Part shown: piece by piece, positions 25,763 to 34,518 of the stretch | How positions within the stretch are numbered: the first letter of the stretch is position 1 | Layout: each line of letters begins with the position of its first letter | Source of the DNA: CAVYOD01 sp963770045 | GTDB lineage: Bacteria; Acidobacteriota; Aminicenantia; Aminicenantales; CAVYOD01 | DNA length: 64,000 nt | Direction of reading: 5' to 3' | Assembly (NCBI GenBank): GCA_963770045.1 | Contig: CAVYOD010000012.1 | Coordinates: forward strand, 62,001-126,000 | Translations under genes and position numbers: made by a program | Notes under the pieces: model-generated | The model's input: only the letters and a program-made list of their open reading frames with translations | The model's database searches: none | What the model was told of the DNA's origin: nothing

Positions 25763-27949
25763 TCAGTACCTGCGTTTATTGTACCGGTTGTCCGGTCCGG
25801 AATCGCGGCGATGCGGCGGACGGCTCTGATGGGGGGGACGGTCGGAACGATCCTGCCGATCCGACTGCTCAGGCGGCTCTTCCAGGGCTTTTTTGCTCAA
25901 CCGGACCTTGTTGTCTTCATCGATGTTGACCACCTTGACGGTCATGATCTGCCCCATCTTGATGACATCCCGAATGTCGTTGATCCGGTGGTGAGCGATC
26001 TCGGAGATGTGGAGGAGACCCACAATGTTGGGGAGGATTTCGATGAAGGCTCCGTATTCTTCGAGCCGGACAACCTTCCCGGTATAGGTCTGTCCGAGCT
26101 CGGCTTCGGCTGTGATCTCGCGGATCATCTCTTTGGCCTTCTCGGCGGCGTCCACGTCGACCGAGGCGATGGTGATTTTGCCACTCTCGTCGATATCGAT
26201 CTTGGCTTTCGTCTGGGCGACGATTCTCTTGATGACTTTGCCGGCCGGCCCTATGACTTCGCTGACTTTTTCAGGGCTCACGAAGAGCGTGAAAATGCGC
26301 GGGGCGTAGGGCGAGATTTCCGGCCGGGGAGCGGGGAGGGCCGCTTTCATTTTTTCCAGGACCTTGAGCCTCGCGTCCCTGGCCTTGAACAGGGCTTCGC
26401 GGAGGACCGCGAGTGGGATCGAGGAAATCTTCAGGTCGAGTTGGATGGCCGTGATCCCTTTTTCCGAACCGGTCACCTTGAAATCCATGTCTCCGAAATG
26501 GTCTTCGATGCCGGCGATATCGGTCAGGACGGAATAGCGCTCACCCTCCTTGACCAGGCCCATGGCGATCCCGGCGACGGTCATCGTCAGGGGCACTCCG
26601 GCGTCCATCAGTGAGAGGACGCCGCCGCAGACAGTGGCCATAGACGACGAGCCGTTCGATTCCAGAATATCCGAGACGATTCGGACGGTGTAAGGGAAGA
26701 CTTCTTCGCCGGGAATGGAAGGCAGGATGGCTTTCTCGGCCAGAGCCCCATGCCCGATCTCCCGTCGTCCCGGCGCCCTCAAAAAGGACACTTCGCCGAC
26801 GCTGAAGGGCGGAAAATTATAATGGAGCATGAACCTTTTTTCGCCTTCAATCCCCAATCCGTCCAGCCTCTGGACATCCTCAAAGGTCCCCAACGTGACA
26901 GTGGCCAGGCATTGCGTCTCTCCCCGGGTGAACAGGGCGGAGCCGTGGGTCCGGGGGAGTATCCCGACTTCGATCGTGATCGGCCTGATCTCGTCGCAGC
27001 TGCGGCCGTCGCATCTCCGGGCCTCATTGAGGATCATCTCTCTGGCCAGCTTACTCTGGATTCGATGGAACATTTCCTTTGTGGCCGCGATTTCTTCTTC
27101 GTTGTCTTCGGGTATGGCGGCCAGGAGAGAGTCGAGAATCTTGTCGAGTTCTGCTTCACTGGCTTTCTTTGGCTTGGTCTGGATGGCCTGGAGCAGCGGC
27201 GCCGAGATCTGCTGTTCGAGCTGGGCCGTCTTGACCGAATCCAGCTCTTGAGGGACGAATTCGCGTTTTTTGATCTGAAGCCTGTTATAGAGGTCCTTTT
27301 GAGCCTGGATGATCATCTGGATGGGCTGCTGGGCGAGGGAGATGGCTTCCATGATCTTTTCTTCCTCGACCTCGAGCGCTCCGGCTTCCATCATCAAGAT
27401 GCCGTTCTCCGTCCCGACGATCGTCATGTTGAGCGGGCTCTTTTCAAGCTCCGAGGCCAGGGGGTTGATCACGAATTCATTGTTGACCAATCCGACCTTG
27501 ACGGCGCCAATGGGAGTCGTGAAGGGGATGTCGGAGAAATAGAGGGCGACGGAGGCCCCGATCAAGCCGAGCGTGTCCGGTTCGTTTTCGAGGTCGGCCG
27601 AGAGGAGCAAGGCGACGATCTGGGTGTCAAAAAAATAGCCCTCAGGGAAGAGAGGCCGGATGGGCCGGTCGATCAAGCGGCTGACCAGGATCTCCCGTTC
27701 CGAGGGCCTTCCCTCCCGTTTGAAGAAGCCTCCTGGGATCTTCCCGGCGGCATAGGTGTTCTCTCTGTAATCGACGATCAGCGGGAGGAACGAGGCGCCT
27801 TGTTTGGCCTCCTTCTTGGAGGTGGCGCTGACGAACATGATTGTTTCGCCGTAGCCGACCAGGGCCGAACCATCGGCCTGTTTTCCGATCTTTCCGATTT
27901 CAATCGATAAAGTCCGTTTGTTGAGTTCGAGACTGATTTTGTCTGACAT
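25763..27949 (-). CDS. pnp: Polyribonucleotide nucleotidyltransferase (PNPase)
   Basis: Phosphorolytic 3'-5' exoribonuclease of RNA decay, 728 residues. Domains in order: first RNase PH core (LVGYGETIMFVSATSKKEAK), all-helical linker, second RNase PH core (GSALFTRGETQCLATVTLGT and the active-site region MDFKVTGSEKGITAIQLDLK), KH domain (VIGPAGKVIKRIVAQTKAKI) and S1 domain (GKVVRLEEYGAFIEILPNIV). The C-terminal tail is rich in Arg, Ser, Asp and Pro. It follows rpsO by 23 bases, the usual rpsO-pnp pairing. Confidence 0.97.
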   Translation of the reverse strand: MSDKISLELNKRTLSIEIGKIGKQADGSALVGYGETIMFVSATSKKEAKQGASFLPLIVDYRENTYAAGKIPGGFFKREGRPSEREILVSRLIDRPIRPLFPEGYFFDTQIVALLLSADLENEPDTLGLIGASVALYFSDIPFTTPIGAVKVGLVNNEFVINPLASELEKSPLNMTIVGTENGILMMEAGALEVEEEKIMEAISLAQQPIQMIIQAQKDLYNRLQIKKREFVPQELDSVKTAQLEQQISAPLLQAIQTKPKKASEAELDKILDSLLAAIPEDNEEEIAATKEMFHRIQSKLAREMILNEARRCDGRSCDEIRPITIEVGILPRTHGSALFTRGETQCLATVTLGTFEDVQRLDGLGIEGEKRFMLHYNFPPFSVGEVSFLRAPGRREIGHGALAEKAILPSIPGEEVFPYTVRIVSDILESNGSSSMATVCGGVLSLMDAGVPLTMTVAGIAMGLVKEGERYSVLTDIAGIEDHFGDMDFKVTGSEKGITAIQLDLKISSIPLAVLREALFKARDARLKVLEKMKAALPAPRPEISPYAPRIFTLFVSPEKVSEVIGPAGKVIKRIVAQTKAKIDIDESGKITIASVDVDAAEKAKEMIREITAEAELGQTYTGKVVRLEEYGAFIEILPNIVGLLHISEIAHHRINDIRDVIKMGQIMTVKVVNIDEDNKVRLSKKALEEPPEQSDRQDRSDRPPHQSRPPHRRDSGPDNRYNKRRY

Positions 27950-27972
27950 TGTGGTTTTTCGAGGCCGGGGGC

Positions 27973-28239
27973 CTATTTTCTGAGGTTAAGCTTCTGAATG
28001 ATCTTTTCGTAGCGGGCGGGGTCGCTCTTCTTGACGTATTCGAGCAGCCTTTTTCTCTGTCCGACGAGTTTCATGAGCCCGGTCCGGGAATGAAAGTCCT
28101 GCTTATGGATCGAAAAATGTTGCATGAGCGAATTGATACGGTTTGTGATGAGCGCGATCTGAAGTTCCGGCGAACCTGAATCGTTCGGATGAGCTTTGTA
28201 CTCATTGATGATTTTTGTTTTTTCTTCTCTCGTTAGCAC
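27973..28239 (-). CDS. rpsO: Ribosomal protein S15
   Basis: Small-subunit protein of 88 residues that binds 16S rRNA early in assembly. The family signature HPNDSGSPELQIALITNRIN and HSRTGLMKLVGQRKRLLEYV are present. Start GTG 28239 has an AAAGGAG site. Lies just ahead of pnp behind a good promoter; autoregulation by S15 binding to its leader is common in bacteria but no structure was checked. Confidence 0.97.
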   Translation of the reverse strand: MLTREEKTKIINEYKAHPNDSGSPELQIALITNRINSLMQHFSIHKQDFHSRTGLMKLVGQRKRLLEYVKKSDPARYEKIIQKLNLRK

Positions 28240-28267
28240 GAAATATTACTCCTTTAAATGATTGATA

Positions 28268-28296
28268 ATTTTAGCAAAAAAAGCGGAAAATGTAAA
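28268..28296 (-). promoter_or_regulatory. Sigma70 promoter for rpsO-pnp
   Basis: TTTACA (28296-28291) and TAAAAT (28273-28268) spaced by 17 bases on the minus strand. It probably drives rpsO, pnp, the pseudopilins and lpxB. Confidence 0.6.
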
Positions 28297-28337
28297 TCTA
28301 TATTCTTCTGAGTTTTGCGAAGTCGAAAGCTGCGGGG

Positions 28338-28562
28338 CTAGGAGCCCAGAGTCTTTTTCCGGCGGATGAGCTGCCGGGCATAGTTGGACACCAGGCCTCC
28401 CTGGGTCTGCTTTATCTGAGTGAGCTTGGCCTCGATCTCGGCCAAGGTCATTTGATTGATCTTCTTGTTCTTTTTTTCTCCGCTTGGGGCTGGAGCTTCT
28501 TCTTTAGGCGCCTCTTTCTTGGGTTTGGGGGCTTCCGCTTTGTCCTTCTTTTCTTCTGCCAT
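28338..28562 (-). CDS. Small lysine-rich protein, function unknown
   Basis: 74 residues. The first half is a Lys/Glu/Ala/Pro-rich disordered tail; the second half is a helix (MTLAEIEAKLTQIKQTQGGL) ending in a basic segment YARQLIRRKKTL. It resembles no family I can name; the helix faintly recalls ribosomal protein L29 but lacks its pattern. ATG 28562 has AGGA at good spacing; ATG 28568 is possible. It lies upstream of the rpsO promoter. Confidence 0.6.
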   Translation of the reverse strand: MAEEKKDKAEAPKPKKEAPKEEAPAPSGEKKNKKINQMTLAEIEAKLTQIKQTQGGLVSNYARQLIRRKKTLGS

Positions 28563-28623
28563 GGGCATTTCCTTTCCTCGCTTAGCTTAGCAGAATTCTC
28601 CTCCAGGGGCAACGGAAATTTTT

Positions 28624-28653
28624 AGCTCATGGCTCACGGGTCACGGCTCATGG
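28624..28653. repeat. Degenerate GCTCATG/GCTCACG repeat (family A)
   Basis: Units GCTCATG-GCTCACG-GGTCACG-GCTCATG in the gap between two divergent genes. Confidence 0.6.
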
Positions 28654-28700
28654 CAAAAATGAAATGGTTTTAGGCTAGCAGCTATGAGCCGGCCTTGGGC

Positions 28701-28730
28701 TTGACGAGCGAGCGGCGCGTTTAGTATAGT
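28701..28730 (+). promoter_or_regulatory. Sigma70 promoter for waaA
   Basis: TTGACG (28701-28706), 18-base spacer, TATAGT (28725-28730). The predicted RNA start near 28737 lies only about 3 bases ahead of the GTG start at 28740, suggesting a leaderless mRNA. Confidence 0.6.
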
Positions 28731-28739
28731 CAGCTGACG

Positions 28740-30020
28740 GTGTTCGCGCTTTATTCAATCCTCCTCTTTTTCGCTCTCTTGATTTATCTACCTCTCTACT
28801 CCTTCCGGATCAAAGTCCTGCGGCGGGAGAAGCTCCATCTCGGTCAGAGGATGGGCTTTGGGCTGCCCCAGAGAAGTCCCGGCCGGCCGGGCATCTGGAT
28901 TCATGCCGTGTCGGTCGGTGAAGTTCTCTCTCTCCAGAGCTTGATTCAGAAGCTCAAGAGCCGCCATCCCGGCTGGGAAGTCTGGTTCTCCACCCTGACC
29001 GAAAGCGGATTCAAGGTCGCCCGGGAGAAAATCACTCTGGCCGATAGACTTTTTTTCCTCCCGCTCGATTTCGGTTGGGTCGTCCGCCGATTCTTAAGGG
29101 CGGTGGAACCCGACCTTCTTATCCTGGCCGAGTCTGAGTTCTGGCCGAATCTGCTGAGAGAAGCCAAAAAACGGGGCGTCCCCGTTCTTTCGATCAACGG
29201 CCGGATTTCCTCGAGTTCTTTTGGAACTTACCGGAGGCTGAGGTCTCTAGGACTGAAGCTTTTGTCCCTGGTCGACCTGTACCTGGTCCAAACCGAGCAG
29301 GATAAAGAAAAGTTTGTCGTCTTGGGGCTTCCGCCTGAGCGGATCCAAGTCTCGGGGAACCTGAAAACGGAGGTCCATCTGCCCGAATACAGCGGAGCCG
29401 CGATCGCCGATCTCAAAAAGAGCCTGAACATTCCGGACGGGCGCAAGATCATCGTCGCCGGCAGCACCCGCAAGGGCGAGGAAGAGATTCTGCTCCGGGC
29501 TTTTCAGGCGGCAAGGAAGACCCGGCCGGATCTCAGCCTTATTGTCGCTCCCCGCCATCCGCAGAGGTTCCGGGAAGTTGAGAGGCTCTGCCAAAGCACC
29601 GGCTTCCGGGTGGACCGGAGGACGGAGAGGAGCCGGAACGGGTCTTGGGACATCCTCATCCTGGACACGATCGGGGAGCTGGCCCAGGCCTACGCTCTCT
29701 GCGATGTGGCCTTCATCGGAGGGAGCCTCGTCTCCTGGGGAGGCCATAATCTGCTTGAACCCGCATACTACCGGAAACCCGTCTTTTTTGGTCCCCACAT
29801 GCACAATTTTGCCTTTCTGGCTGAGAGATTCCTTCAGGCCGGGGGAGCTCGGACGGCGCACGAGGGAGAGGAGCTTGTGGATATGTTCTTGATGAAGGAT
29901 GAGCGCCGGTTCGAGATTATGGGAAAAAAAGCCAGGGAAGTCCTGGATTCACTCCAAGGGGCCACGGAACGGACGATCCTGGCCATTGAATCCATGATCG
30001 CTCAAGAAAAGGGACACTAG
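28740..30020 (+). CDS. waaA: 3-deoxy-D-manno-octulosonic acid (Kdo) transferase
   Basis: Transfers Kdo from CMP-Kdo to lipid IV-A at the inner membrane. 426 residues: an N-terminal membrane anchor (ILLFFALLIYLPLYSFRI), then a GT-B (GT30) fold with the acceptor-side motif WIHAVSVGEVLSLQSLI holding the catalytic Glu, LAESEFWPNLLREAKKRGVP, the donor motif IVAGSTRKGEEEILLRAF and FIGGSLVSWGGHNLLEPA. Start GTG 28740 has no Shine-Dalgarno and sits 10 bases after a -10 box. It is the only lipid A gene here besides lpxB and heads waaA-PAP2-M23. Confidence 0.95.
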   Translation: MFALYSILLFFALLIYLPLYSFRIKVLRREKLHLGQRMGFGLPQRSPGRPGIWIHAVSVGEVLSLQSLIQKLKSRHPGWEVWFSTLTESGFKVAREKITLADRLFFLPLDFGWVVRRFLRAVEPDLLILAESEFWPNLLREAKKRGVPVLSINGRISSSSFGTYRRLRSLGLKLLSLVDLYLVQTEQDKEKFVVLGLPPERIQVSGNLKTEVHLPEYSGAAIADLKKSLNIPDGRKIIVAGSTRKGEEEILLRAFQAARKTRPDLSLIVAPRHPQRFREVERLCQSTGFRVDRRTERSRNGSWDILILDTIGELAQAYALCDVAFIGGSLVSWGGHNLLEPAYYRKPVFFGPHMHNFAFLAERFLQAGGARTAHEGEELVDMFLMKDERRFEIMGKKAREVLDSLQGATERTILAIESMIAQEKGH

Positions 30021-30024
30021 GAAA

Positions 30025-30888
30025 TTGGTTAAACAAATTCATCATTTTCGCAAAGAGGGTTGTCCTCTGCCTGATGATGCTGACCGGTGCTCGGTTTTGC
30101 CGCCTCTCCAGAATGTTCTTCTGGCGGAGACGGGCCAGGAGACGGTTCAGAAGACGGACAGGTTCAACAAGGATTACTTATCGAAGTTCGGCCGCGACTT
30201 TGGCCAGGTCTACACCGCCCCCAAGCACTGGGACAAAAGCGACGCCTTGAAATTTTTGGCCGTTGCCGGGACGGGCGTCCTCCTCTTTGCTTTTGACCAG
30301 AATATCCAGAATTGGGTTCAAAAACGGCGAACAGGTACATCCAACGATTTCTTCAAGGGCATAACCAATCTTGGAAATGGGCTCTACGTAGGTGGATTTC
30401 TGGCGGCTCTTTATGCGACCGGAGAGATCGCCGGCGAAAACAGCCTGAGAAAAACGGCCCTGCTGAGCCTGGAGAGCTGGCTGACGTCGACCGTTTTTAC
30501 GACCGGAGTTAAGTTCATTGTCGGTCGGGCCAGGCCTTGGACCGGAGAATCAAGCCACAGCTTCCATCCTTTCTCCACGAGGTCGGCCCACAATTCTTTT
30601 CCCTCCGGTCACGCCTGCACCGCCTGGGCTGTGGCCACCACGATCGCCGACCAGACCGACAGTCCGATCGTCGACGGTCTGGCCTATACACTCGCGACCT
30701 TGGTTTCCTTCTCCAGGGTCCATAATAACGACCACTGGGCCTCGGATGCGTTTGTCGGCTCGGCGGTCGGCTATTTTATGGCCAAAAAGGTGTGCGCCCT
30801 CAACAGGCGCCAGAGCAAAGAAAAACTGAGCTTTTCTTTTCAGGTCTCTAAAGAGGGCCAGGCCCTCAGCCTTTCCCTGAAGTTCTAA
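30025..30888 (+). CDS. PAP2-type membrane phosphatase
   Basis: Type 2 phosphatidic-acid phosphatase of 287 residues. The three active-site motifs are present: KFIVGRARP, the PSGH in NSFPSGHACTAW, and SRVHNNDHWASD. The substrate could be a lipid phosphate, undecaprenyl diphosphate or lipid A phosphate; the waaA neighbour favours envelope lipids. The N-terminus (TTG 30025) is odd: the expected hydrophobic signal (FIIFAKRVVLCLMMLTGA) is read in the neighbouring frame at about 30038-30095, so a compensating pair of indels is possible. It lies 4 bases after waaA. Confidence 0.85.
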   Translation: MVKQIHHFRKEGCPLPDDADRCSVLPPLQNVLLAETGQETVQKTDRFNKDYLSKFGRDFGQVYTAPKHWDKSDALKFLAVAGTGVLLFAFDQNIQNWVQKRRTGTSNDFFKGITNLGNGLYVGGFLAALYATGEIAGENSLRKTALLSLESWLTSTVFTTGVKFIVGRARPWTGESSHSFHPFSTRSAHNSFPSGHACTAWAVATTIADQTDSPIVDGLAYTLATLVSFSRVHNNDHWASDAFVGSAVGYFMAKKVCALNRRQSKEKLSFSFQVSKEGQALSLSLKF

Positions 30889-30961
30889 TCTTTTCTCGGC
30901 ACAAAATGTTTTTTCTTTTCTTTGTTCACTTTTTTGGCTAAAATTTTGATATGAGAGATTC

Positions 30962-31859
30962 GTGTTAAAAAAGATTTGGCTGGCCTTCTTATTCTTATCG
31001 GTGCTGGCTCCAGGCCTCCTTCTATCTCTCGCTAGGGAAAGCTTCCAGAGCCCCAGGGGTGTCGTCATCGAACTGGACTACCGGACACTCGAGCCCGGCG
31101 AGGTCATTCTGGTCACCCAAAAAGAGAGCCCGGAGGTGGCCGGCATGGCCGTCCGTTTTCTGGACAGGACCTACGCGGCGGCACGCCGGGGGCAAGCTTC
31201 CGATTCTTTTGCCCTGGTCGGACTCGACCTCGAAGTCAAGCCCGGCTCTTATCCTCTGGACATCACCCTGGAAAAGACCGACGGAGGCAAGGAGACGATC
31301 GAGCGGGAGATTCTCATCCTGCCCAAGAGGTTCCCTGAAAAAAAATTCAGGGTGGCGCCGGGGTCCCTGAATCCTCCACCCAGACTCCTCACGCAGGATC
31401 CAAAAAGAATCCGAGCTCATGGCGGCCATCTACAAGGAAGTCACCCCGGAATGGCTGGCCGAGGGGGAGTTCATCATCCCCTTTGATGCCAAGGCCTGGC
31501 CGAACTTCGGACAACGCAGGATCTACAACAATGTCCCCTGGTCCATCCATTCCGGCGTGGATATCCTGGCGCCCTGGGGGTCTCCCATTCGCGCCTCCAA
31601 TTCGGGGAGGGTCGTCCTGGCTCGCGACATGATCATGCCCGGACGAGCAGTGATCATCGACCACGGAATGGGTCTCTACACTTTCTATTGCCACCTCTCC
31701 AAGATCAAGGTCAAAGAGGGAGATATCGTCAAGAAGGGCGATGTCATCGCCAAGTCGGGCAACACCGGCCGATCCACGGGGCCTCACCTCCATTGGGCCG
31801 TAAAACTCCAGGACAGCCGGGTCGATCCCTTCGCCCTGCTGAACCTGCCGCTGCAATAA
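30962..31859 (+). CDS. M23-family (LytM-type) metallopeptidase (one frameshift)
   Basis: Exported peptidoglycan endopeptidase of about 298 residues. Signal peptide AFLFLSVLAPGLLLSLA, an Ig-like beta domain (GVVIELDYRTLEPGEVILVT), then the LytM domain with zinc ligands in IHSGVDILAPWG and GPHLHWAVKLQ. One extra base near 31395 shifts the frame; correct reading is LLTRIQKESELMAAIYKEV. Start GTG 30962. Follows the PAP2 gene by 73 bases. Confidence 0.9.
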
Positions 31860-31860
31860 A

Positions 31861-32040
31861 CTCGTCTATCTCGTTGTCTGGTCCATCTCGTCATCTCGTT
31901 AAAGAAAAGCAGTGGGGACTAAGGGACAGTAAAGGGTAAAGCAGCGCAGGAGTAGGGGCCAATAATCTATCTAAGAATTATAAAGATCAATTCTTGAATA
32001 AAATCACACTGCTCAGCGCTCACTGCTCACCGCTCACTGT
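31861..32040. repeat. Family B and family A repeats flanking a small gap
   Basis: 31861-31900 carries CTCGTCTAT-CTCGTTGTC-CATCTCGTC-ATCTCGTT units (family B, reverse orientation), and 32010-32040 carries GCTCAGC-GCTCACT-GCTCACC-GCTCACT (family A). The latter overlaps the 3' end of the S9 peptidase gene. No gene lies between them. Confidence 0.7.
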
Positions 32041-34075
32041 TTTTAAGGTACGACGCCAGCCAATCGAGGACGGTTTTCCACCACAGCTCGGCGTTCTGGG
32101 GTTTTTGGACGAAGTGGTCCTCATCGGGAAAGTAAAGGAGCTTCGAAGGAACCTTCATGCGTTGGAGCGAGGTGAAAAACTGGAGACCCTGGGAGAGGGG
32201 AACGCGGAAGTCGTTCTGGCTGTGCACAACCAGGCAAGGGGTCTTGAAGTTCTGAACGAAGGAGCTTGGGGACCATTTTCGGTACTGCTCCGGGCTCGTC
32301 CAGGGGGTGCCCTTGTATTCCCACTCAGGAAACCAGAGCTCTTCCGTGGAACCCCATTCAGAGCGGAGGTCATACACACCGGAATGGGAAACGAGGCAGT
32401 TGAACCTGTTCGTTTGGCCCTCGATCCAATCGATCATATATCCACCATAAGAAGCGCCCGCCGCGCCCAACCGCGTTTTGTCTATGGAACCATAATTGGA
32501 CAGGAGATAGTCCAGGCCAAGCATGATGTCCTGGTACGGCTTTCCGCCCCAATCGCCGCTGATCGAGTCGGTGAACGCCTGCCCGTAGCCCGTGCTGCCG
32601 TGAAAGTTGATCATGGCCACGACGTATCCGGGAGCGGCGAACATCTCGGCATTCCAACGATAGTGAAAGTTGTCGGACCAGGCGCCTTGGGGTCCACCAT
32701 GGATAAGCATGATGAGAGGATATTTTTTCGCCGGGTCGAAGGACGGCGGCTTGACCAAAAATCCTTGCACCTTCTCTTTCCCGGCGCCCTCGAACCAGAA
32801 CTCTTCGGCGGGGTTCATCCGGAGCGAGGTGAGGAGGTCCTTGTTGACGTCGGTGATCTGGGAGATTTTCTTCGACGTCAAATCGAGGGAATAAACGTCG
32901 GCCGGATGGTTTGCGGCCTGCCCGAGGAAGACGATCGTCTTCCCGTCCCGGGAAAGAACGAAAGACTCCGCGAAGCGTCCGTCCATGATTTTTTCCGGCC
33001 GTCCCGCCTTCAGGGCGATTCTGAAGAGGGCTGTCCGTCCTTTCTCCTCGGCGTTAAAATAAATGGTTGAGCTTTCGGGAGACCAAAGAATGTCCTGGAC
33101 AGAATAATCCAGCTCTTCGGTCAGATTGCTTGTTTTTCCGGTCTTCCGATCTAAGAGCATCAGGCTGTACTTATCCGCTTCGAATCCGGGCCGGGCCATG
33201 GCATGGTAGGCGACAAATTGGCCGTCGGGCGAATAGACAGGCTGGTTGTCGTTGGCTCGATTCGTGGTCAACTGTTTGATATCTCCACCCTTGATGGGAG
33301 TCACAAAGATGTCGTTGTTCGTGCCGAGACCCAATCTGAGCTCGGGATCAGTGTTTCTGACAAAGCTGACCTCGCTCCCGTCGGGCGAAAAGGCGAAGTC
33401 CTGCGCCCCTCCCAGGGCGAGCGGCGGGGTGTCGTAATCCCCGGGGGTCAAATCGACGGGTTTTCCGCCTTCCGTCGGAACGATAAAGACGTGGCTCCGA
33501 GTTCCGTCCCACCACGAATTCCAGTGCCGGTAGAGCAGTTGGTCATAGAGGCGCGCCTTGACCGGGCTCTTCTCCTGTTCTCCTGATTTTTTCTTGTTGC
33601 AGTCATCATCGGGACAATCGGGAAATACAGATGAGGTAAAGGCTAGGTGGGTGCCCTTCGGGGACCAGATGACCCCTGAGGCCCCGGTGGACAGGCTGGT
33701 GAGCGGGGAAGCCTCGCCTCCGGCGAGATCGATGATATAAACCTGGGGAGTTCCGCCCCGGGCCGAGATGAAGGCGATTTTCTTCCCGTCCGGAGACCAG
33801 CGTGGATGATGATCCGCTTTTGGGCTCGAAGTCAGCTGGCGGGGCTCGCCGCCCTTGGCCGGAACGAGCCAGATATCGCTGTTGGCACGGTTGGCCTCTT
33901 TATCCATGACTGTGATCACAAAAGCGATCAGGGATCCGTCCGGCGAAATCTGGGGGTCGCTCACCCGCTTGAGGCGGATAAAATCATCGAAAGTGAGAGC
34001 CTTGGTCTGCCCGGCCGCCGAAAGGCCGGAGCTCAGGATCAGAACGGTCGCGATACAGGCAATCTGTCGTTTCAT
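32027..34075 (-). CDS. S9-family prolyl oligopeptidase/acylaminoacyl peptidase, exported
   Basis: 682 residues. A signal peptide (ACIATVLILSSGLSAAGQ) precedes a beta-propeller of WD40/TolB-like blades (ISPDGSLIAFV, WSPDGKKIAFISARGG, YSPDGQFVAYHAMA) and a C-terminal alpha/beta hydrolase. The catalytic triad is visible: Ser in GAAGASYGGYMIDW, Asp in VHSQNDFRVPLSQG and His in PDEDHFVQKP. Such enzymes cut short peptides in the periplasm, fitting a protein-degrading lifestyle. The GAGGAGGGAAG site precedes ATG 34075. The last residues (NSER) and the stop come from a family A repeat. Confidence 0.93.
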   Translation of the reverse strand: MKRQIACIATVLILSSGLSAAGQTKALTFDDFIRLKRVSDPQISPDGSLIAFVITVMDKEANRANSDIWLVPAKGGEPRQLTSSPKADHHPRWSPDGKKIAFISARGGTPQVYIIDLAGGEASPLTSLSTGASGVIWSPKGTHLAFTSSVFPDCPDDDCNKKKSGEQEKSPVKARLYDQLLYRHWNSWWDGTRSHVFIVPTEGGKPVDLTPGDYDTPPLALGGAQDFAFSPDGSEVSFVRNTDPELRLGLGTNNDIFVTPIKGGDIKQLTTNRANDNQPVYSPDGQFVAYHAMARPGFEADKYSLMLLDRKTGKTSNLTEELDYSVQDILWSPESSTIYFNAEEKGRTALFRIALKAGRPEKIMDGRFAESFVLSRDGKTIVFLGQAANHPADVYSLDLTSKKISQITDVNKDLLTSLRMNPAEEFWFEGAGKEKVQGFLVKPPSFDPAKKYPLIMLIHGGPQGAWSDNFHYRWNAEMFAAPGYVVAMINFHGSTGYGQAFTDSISGDWGGKPYQDIMLGLDYLLSNYGSIDKTRLGAAGASYGGYMIDWIEGQTNRFNCLVSHSGVYDLRSEWGSTEELWFPEWEYKGTPWTSPEQYRKWSPSSFVQNFKTPCLVVHSQNDFRVPLSQGLQFFTSLQRMKVPSKLLYFPDEDHFVQKPQNAELWWKTVLDWLASYLKNSER

Positions 34076-34108
34076 CTTCCCTCCTCATGGTTTCGGATTT
34101 GCCATGAA

Positions 34109-34136
34109 ATTATATAATACTAAAATCCGAAATCAA
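34109..34136 (-). promoter_or_regulatory. Sigma70 promoter for the S9 peptidase
   Basis: TTGATT (34136-34131) and TATAAT (34114-34109) spaced by 16 bases on the minus strand, leader about 27 bases. Confidence 0.55.
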
Positions 34137-34518
34137 TCATAAATTCTAATAATAGAAAACGATCGAGTGAGATAGGGGCCATGGCGAGGGTTGCTCCCAA
34201 GCCCAACCTTGACCGCAGACGCGCCAGGCTCAGACCCGGTCTATCGAGGGCACGATGCGATTCCCCACGAGAGTCCGAATGCGCGTCGTTCGGCTCTCCC
34301 TCTCCCTACGCGGGGACGTCCCCAGGCTATAGACGGCCTCCTGGCGACCCAACCTCCCTGCAACCAGGAGAGGATTAAACAAGCATCGGTCTTCAGCGCA
34401 GCCGGAGCGCTCGTCACGGGGCCCTGATGCTCACGCCGATCATTCTTGGAGAATCTGCATTCCGTTAGCGCGAAGAGGGTCCTGAGACTGTCAATCAGCT
34501 TCGCGTAAGCTCGAGCTT
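34137..34518 (-). other. 382-base gap after secA, possible small ORF, content uncertain
   Basis: No recognisable gene. On the minus strand a 93-codon frame runs from GTG 34522 (overlapping the secA TGA as GTGA) to 34241, giving KLIDSLRTLFALTECRFS near the start and an Arg/Gly/Trp-rich end; the composition is not convincing and there is no ribosome site at good spacing. GC-rich self-complementary patches (for example GGGGACGTCCCC) suggest structured RNA is equally possible. Confidence 0.25.
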
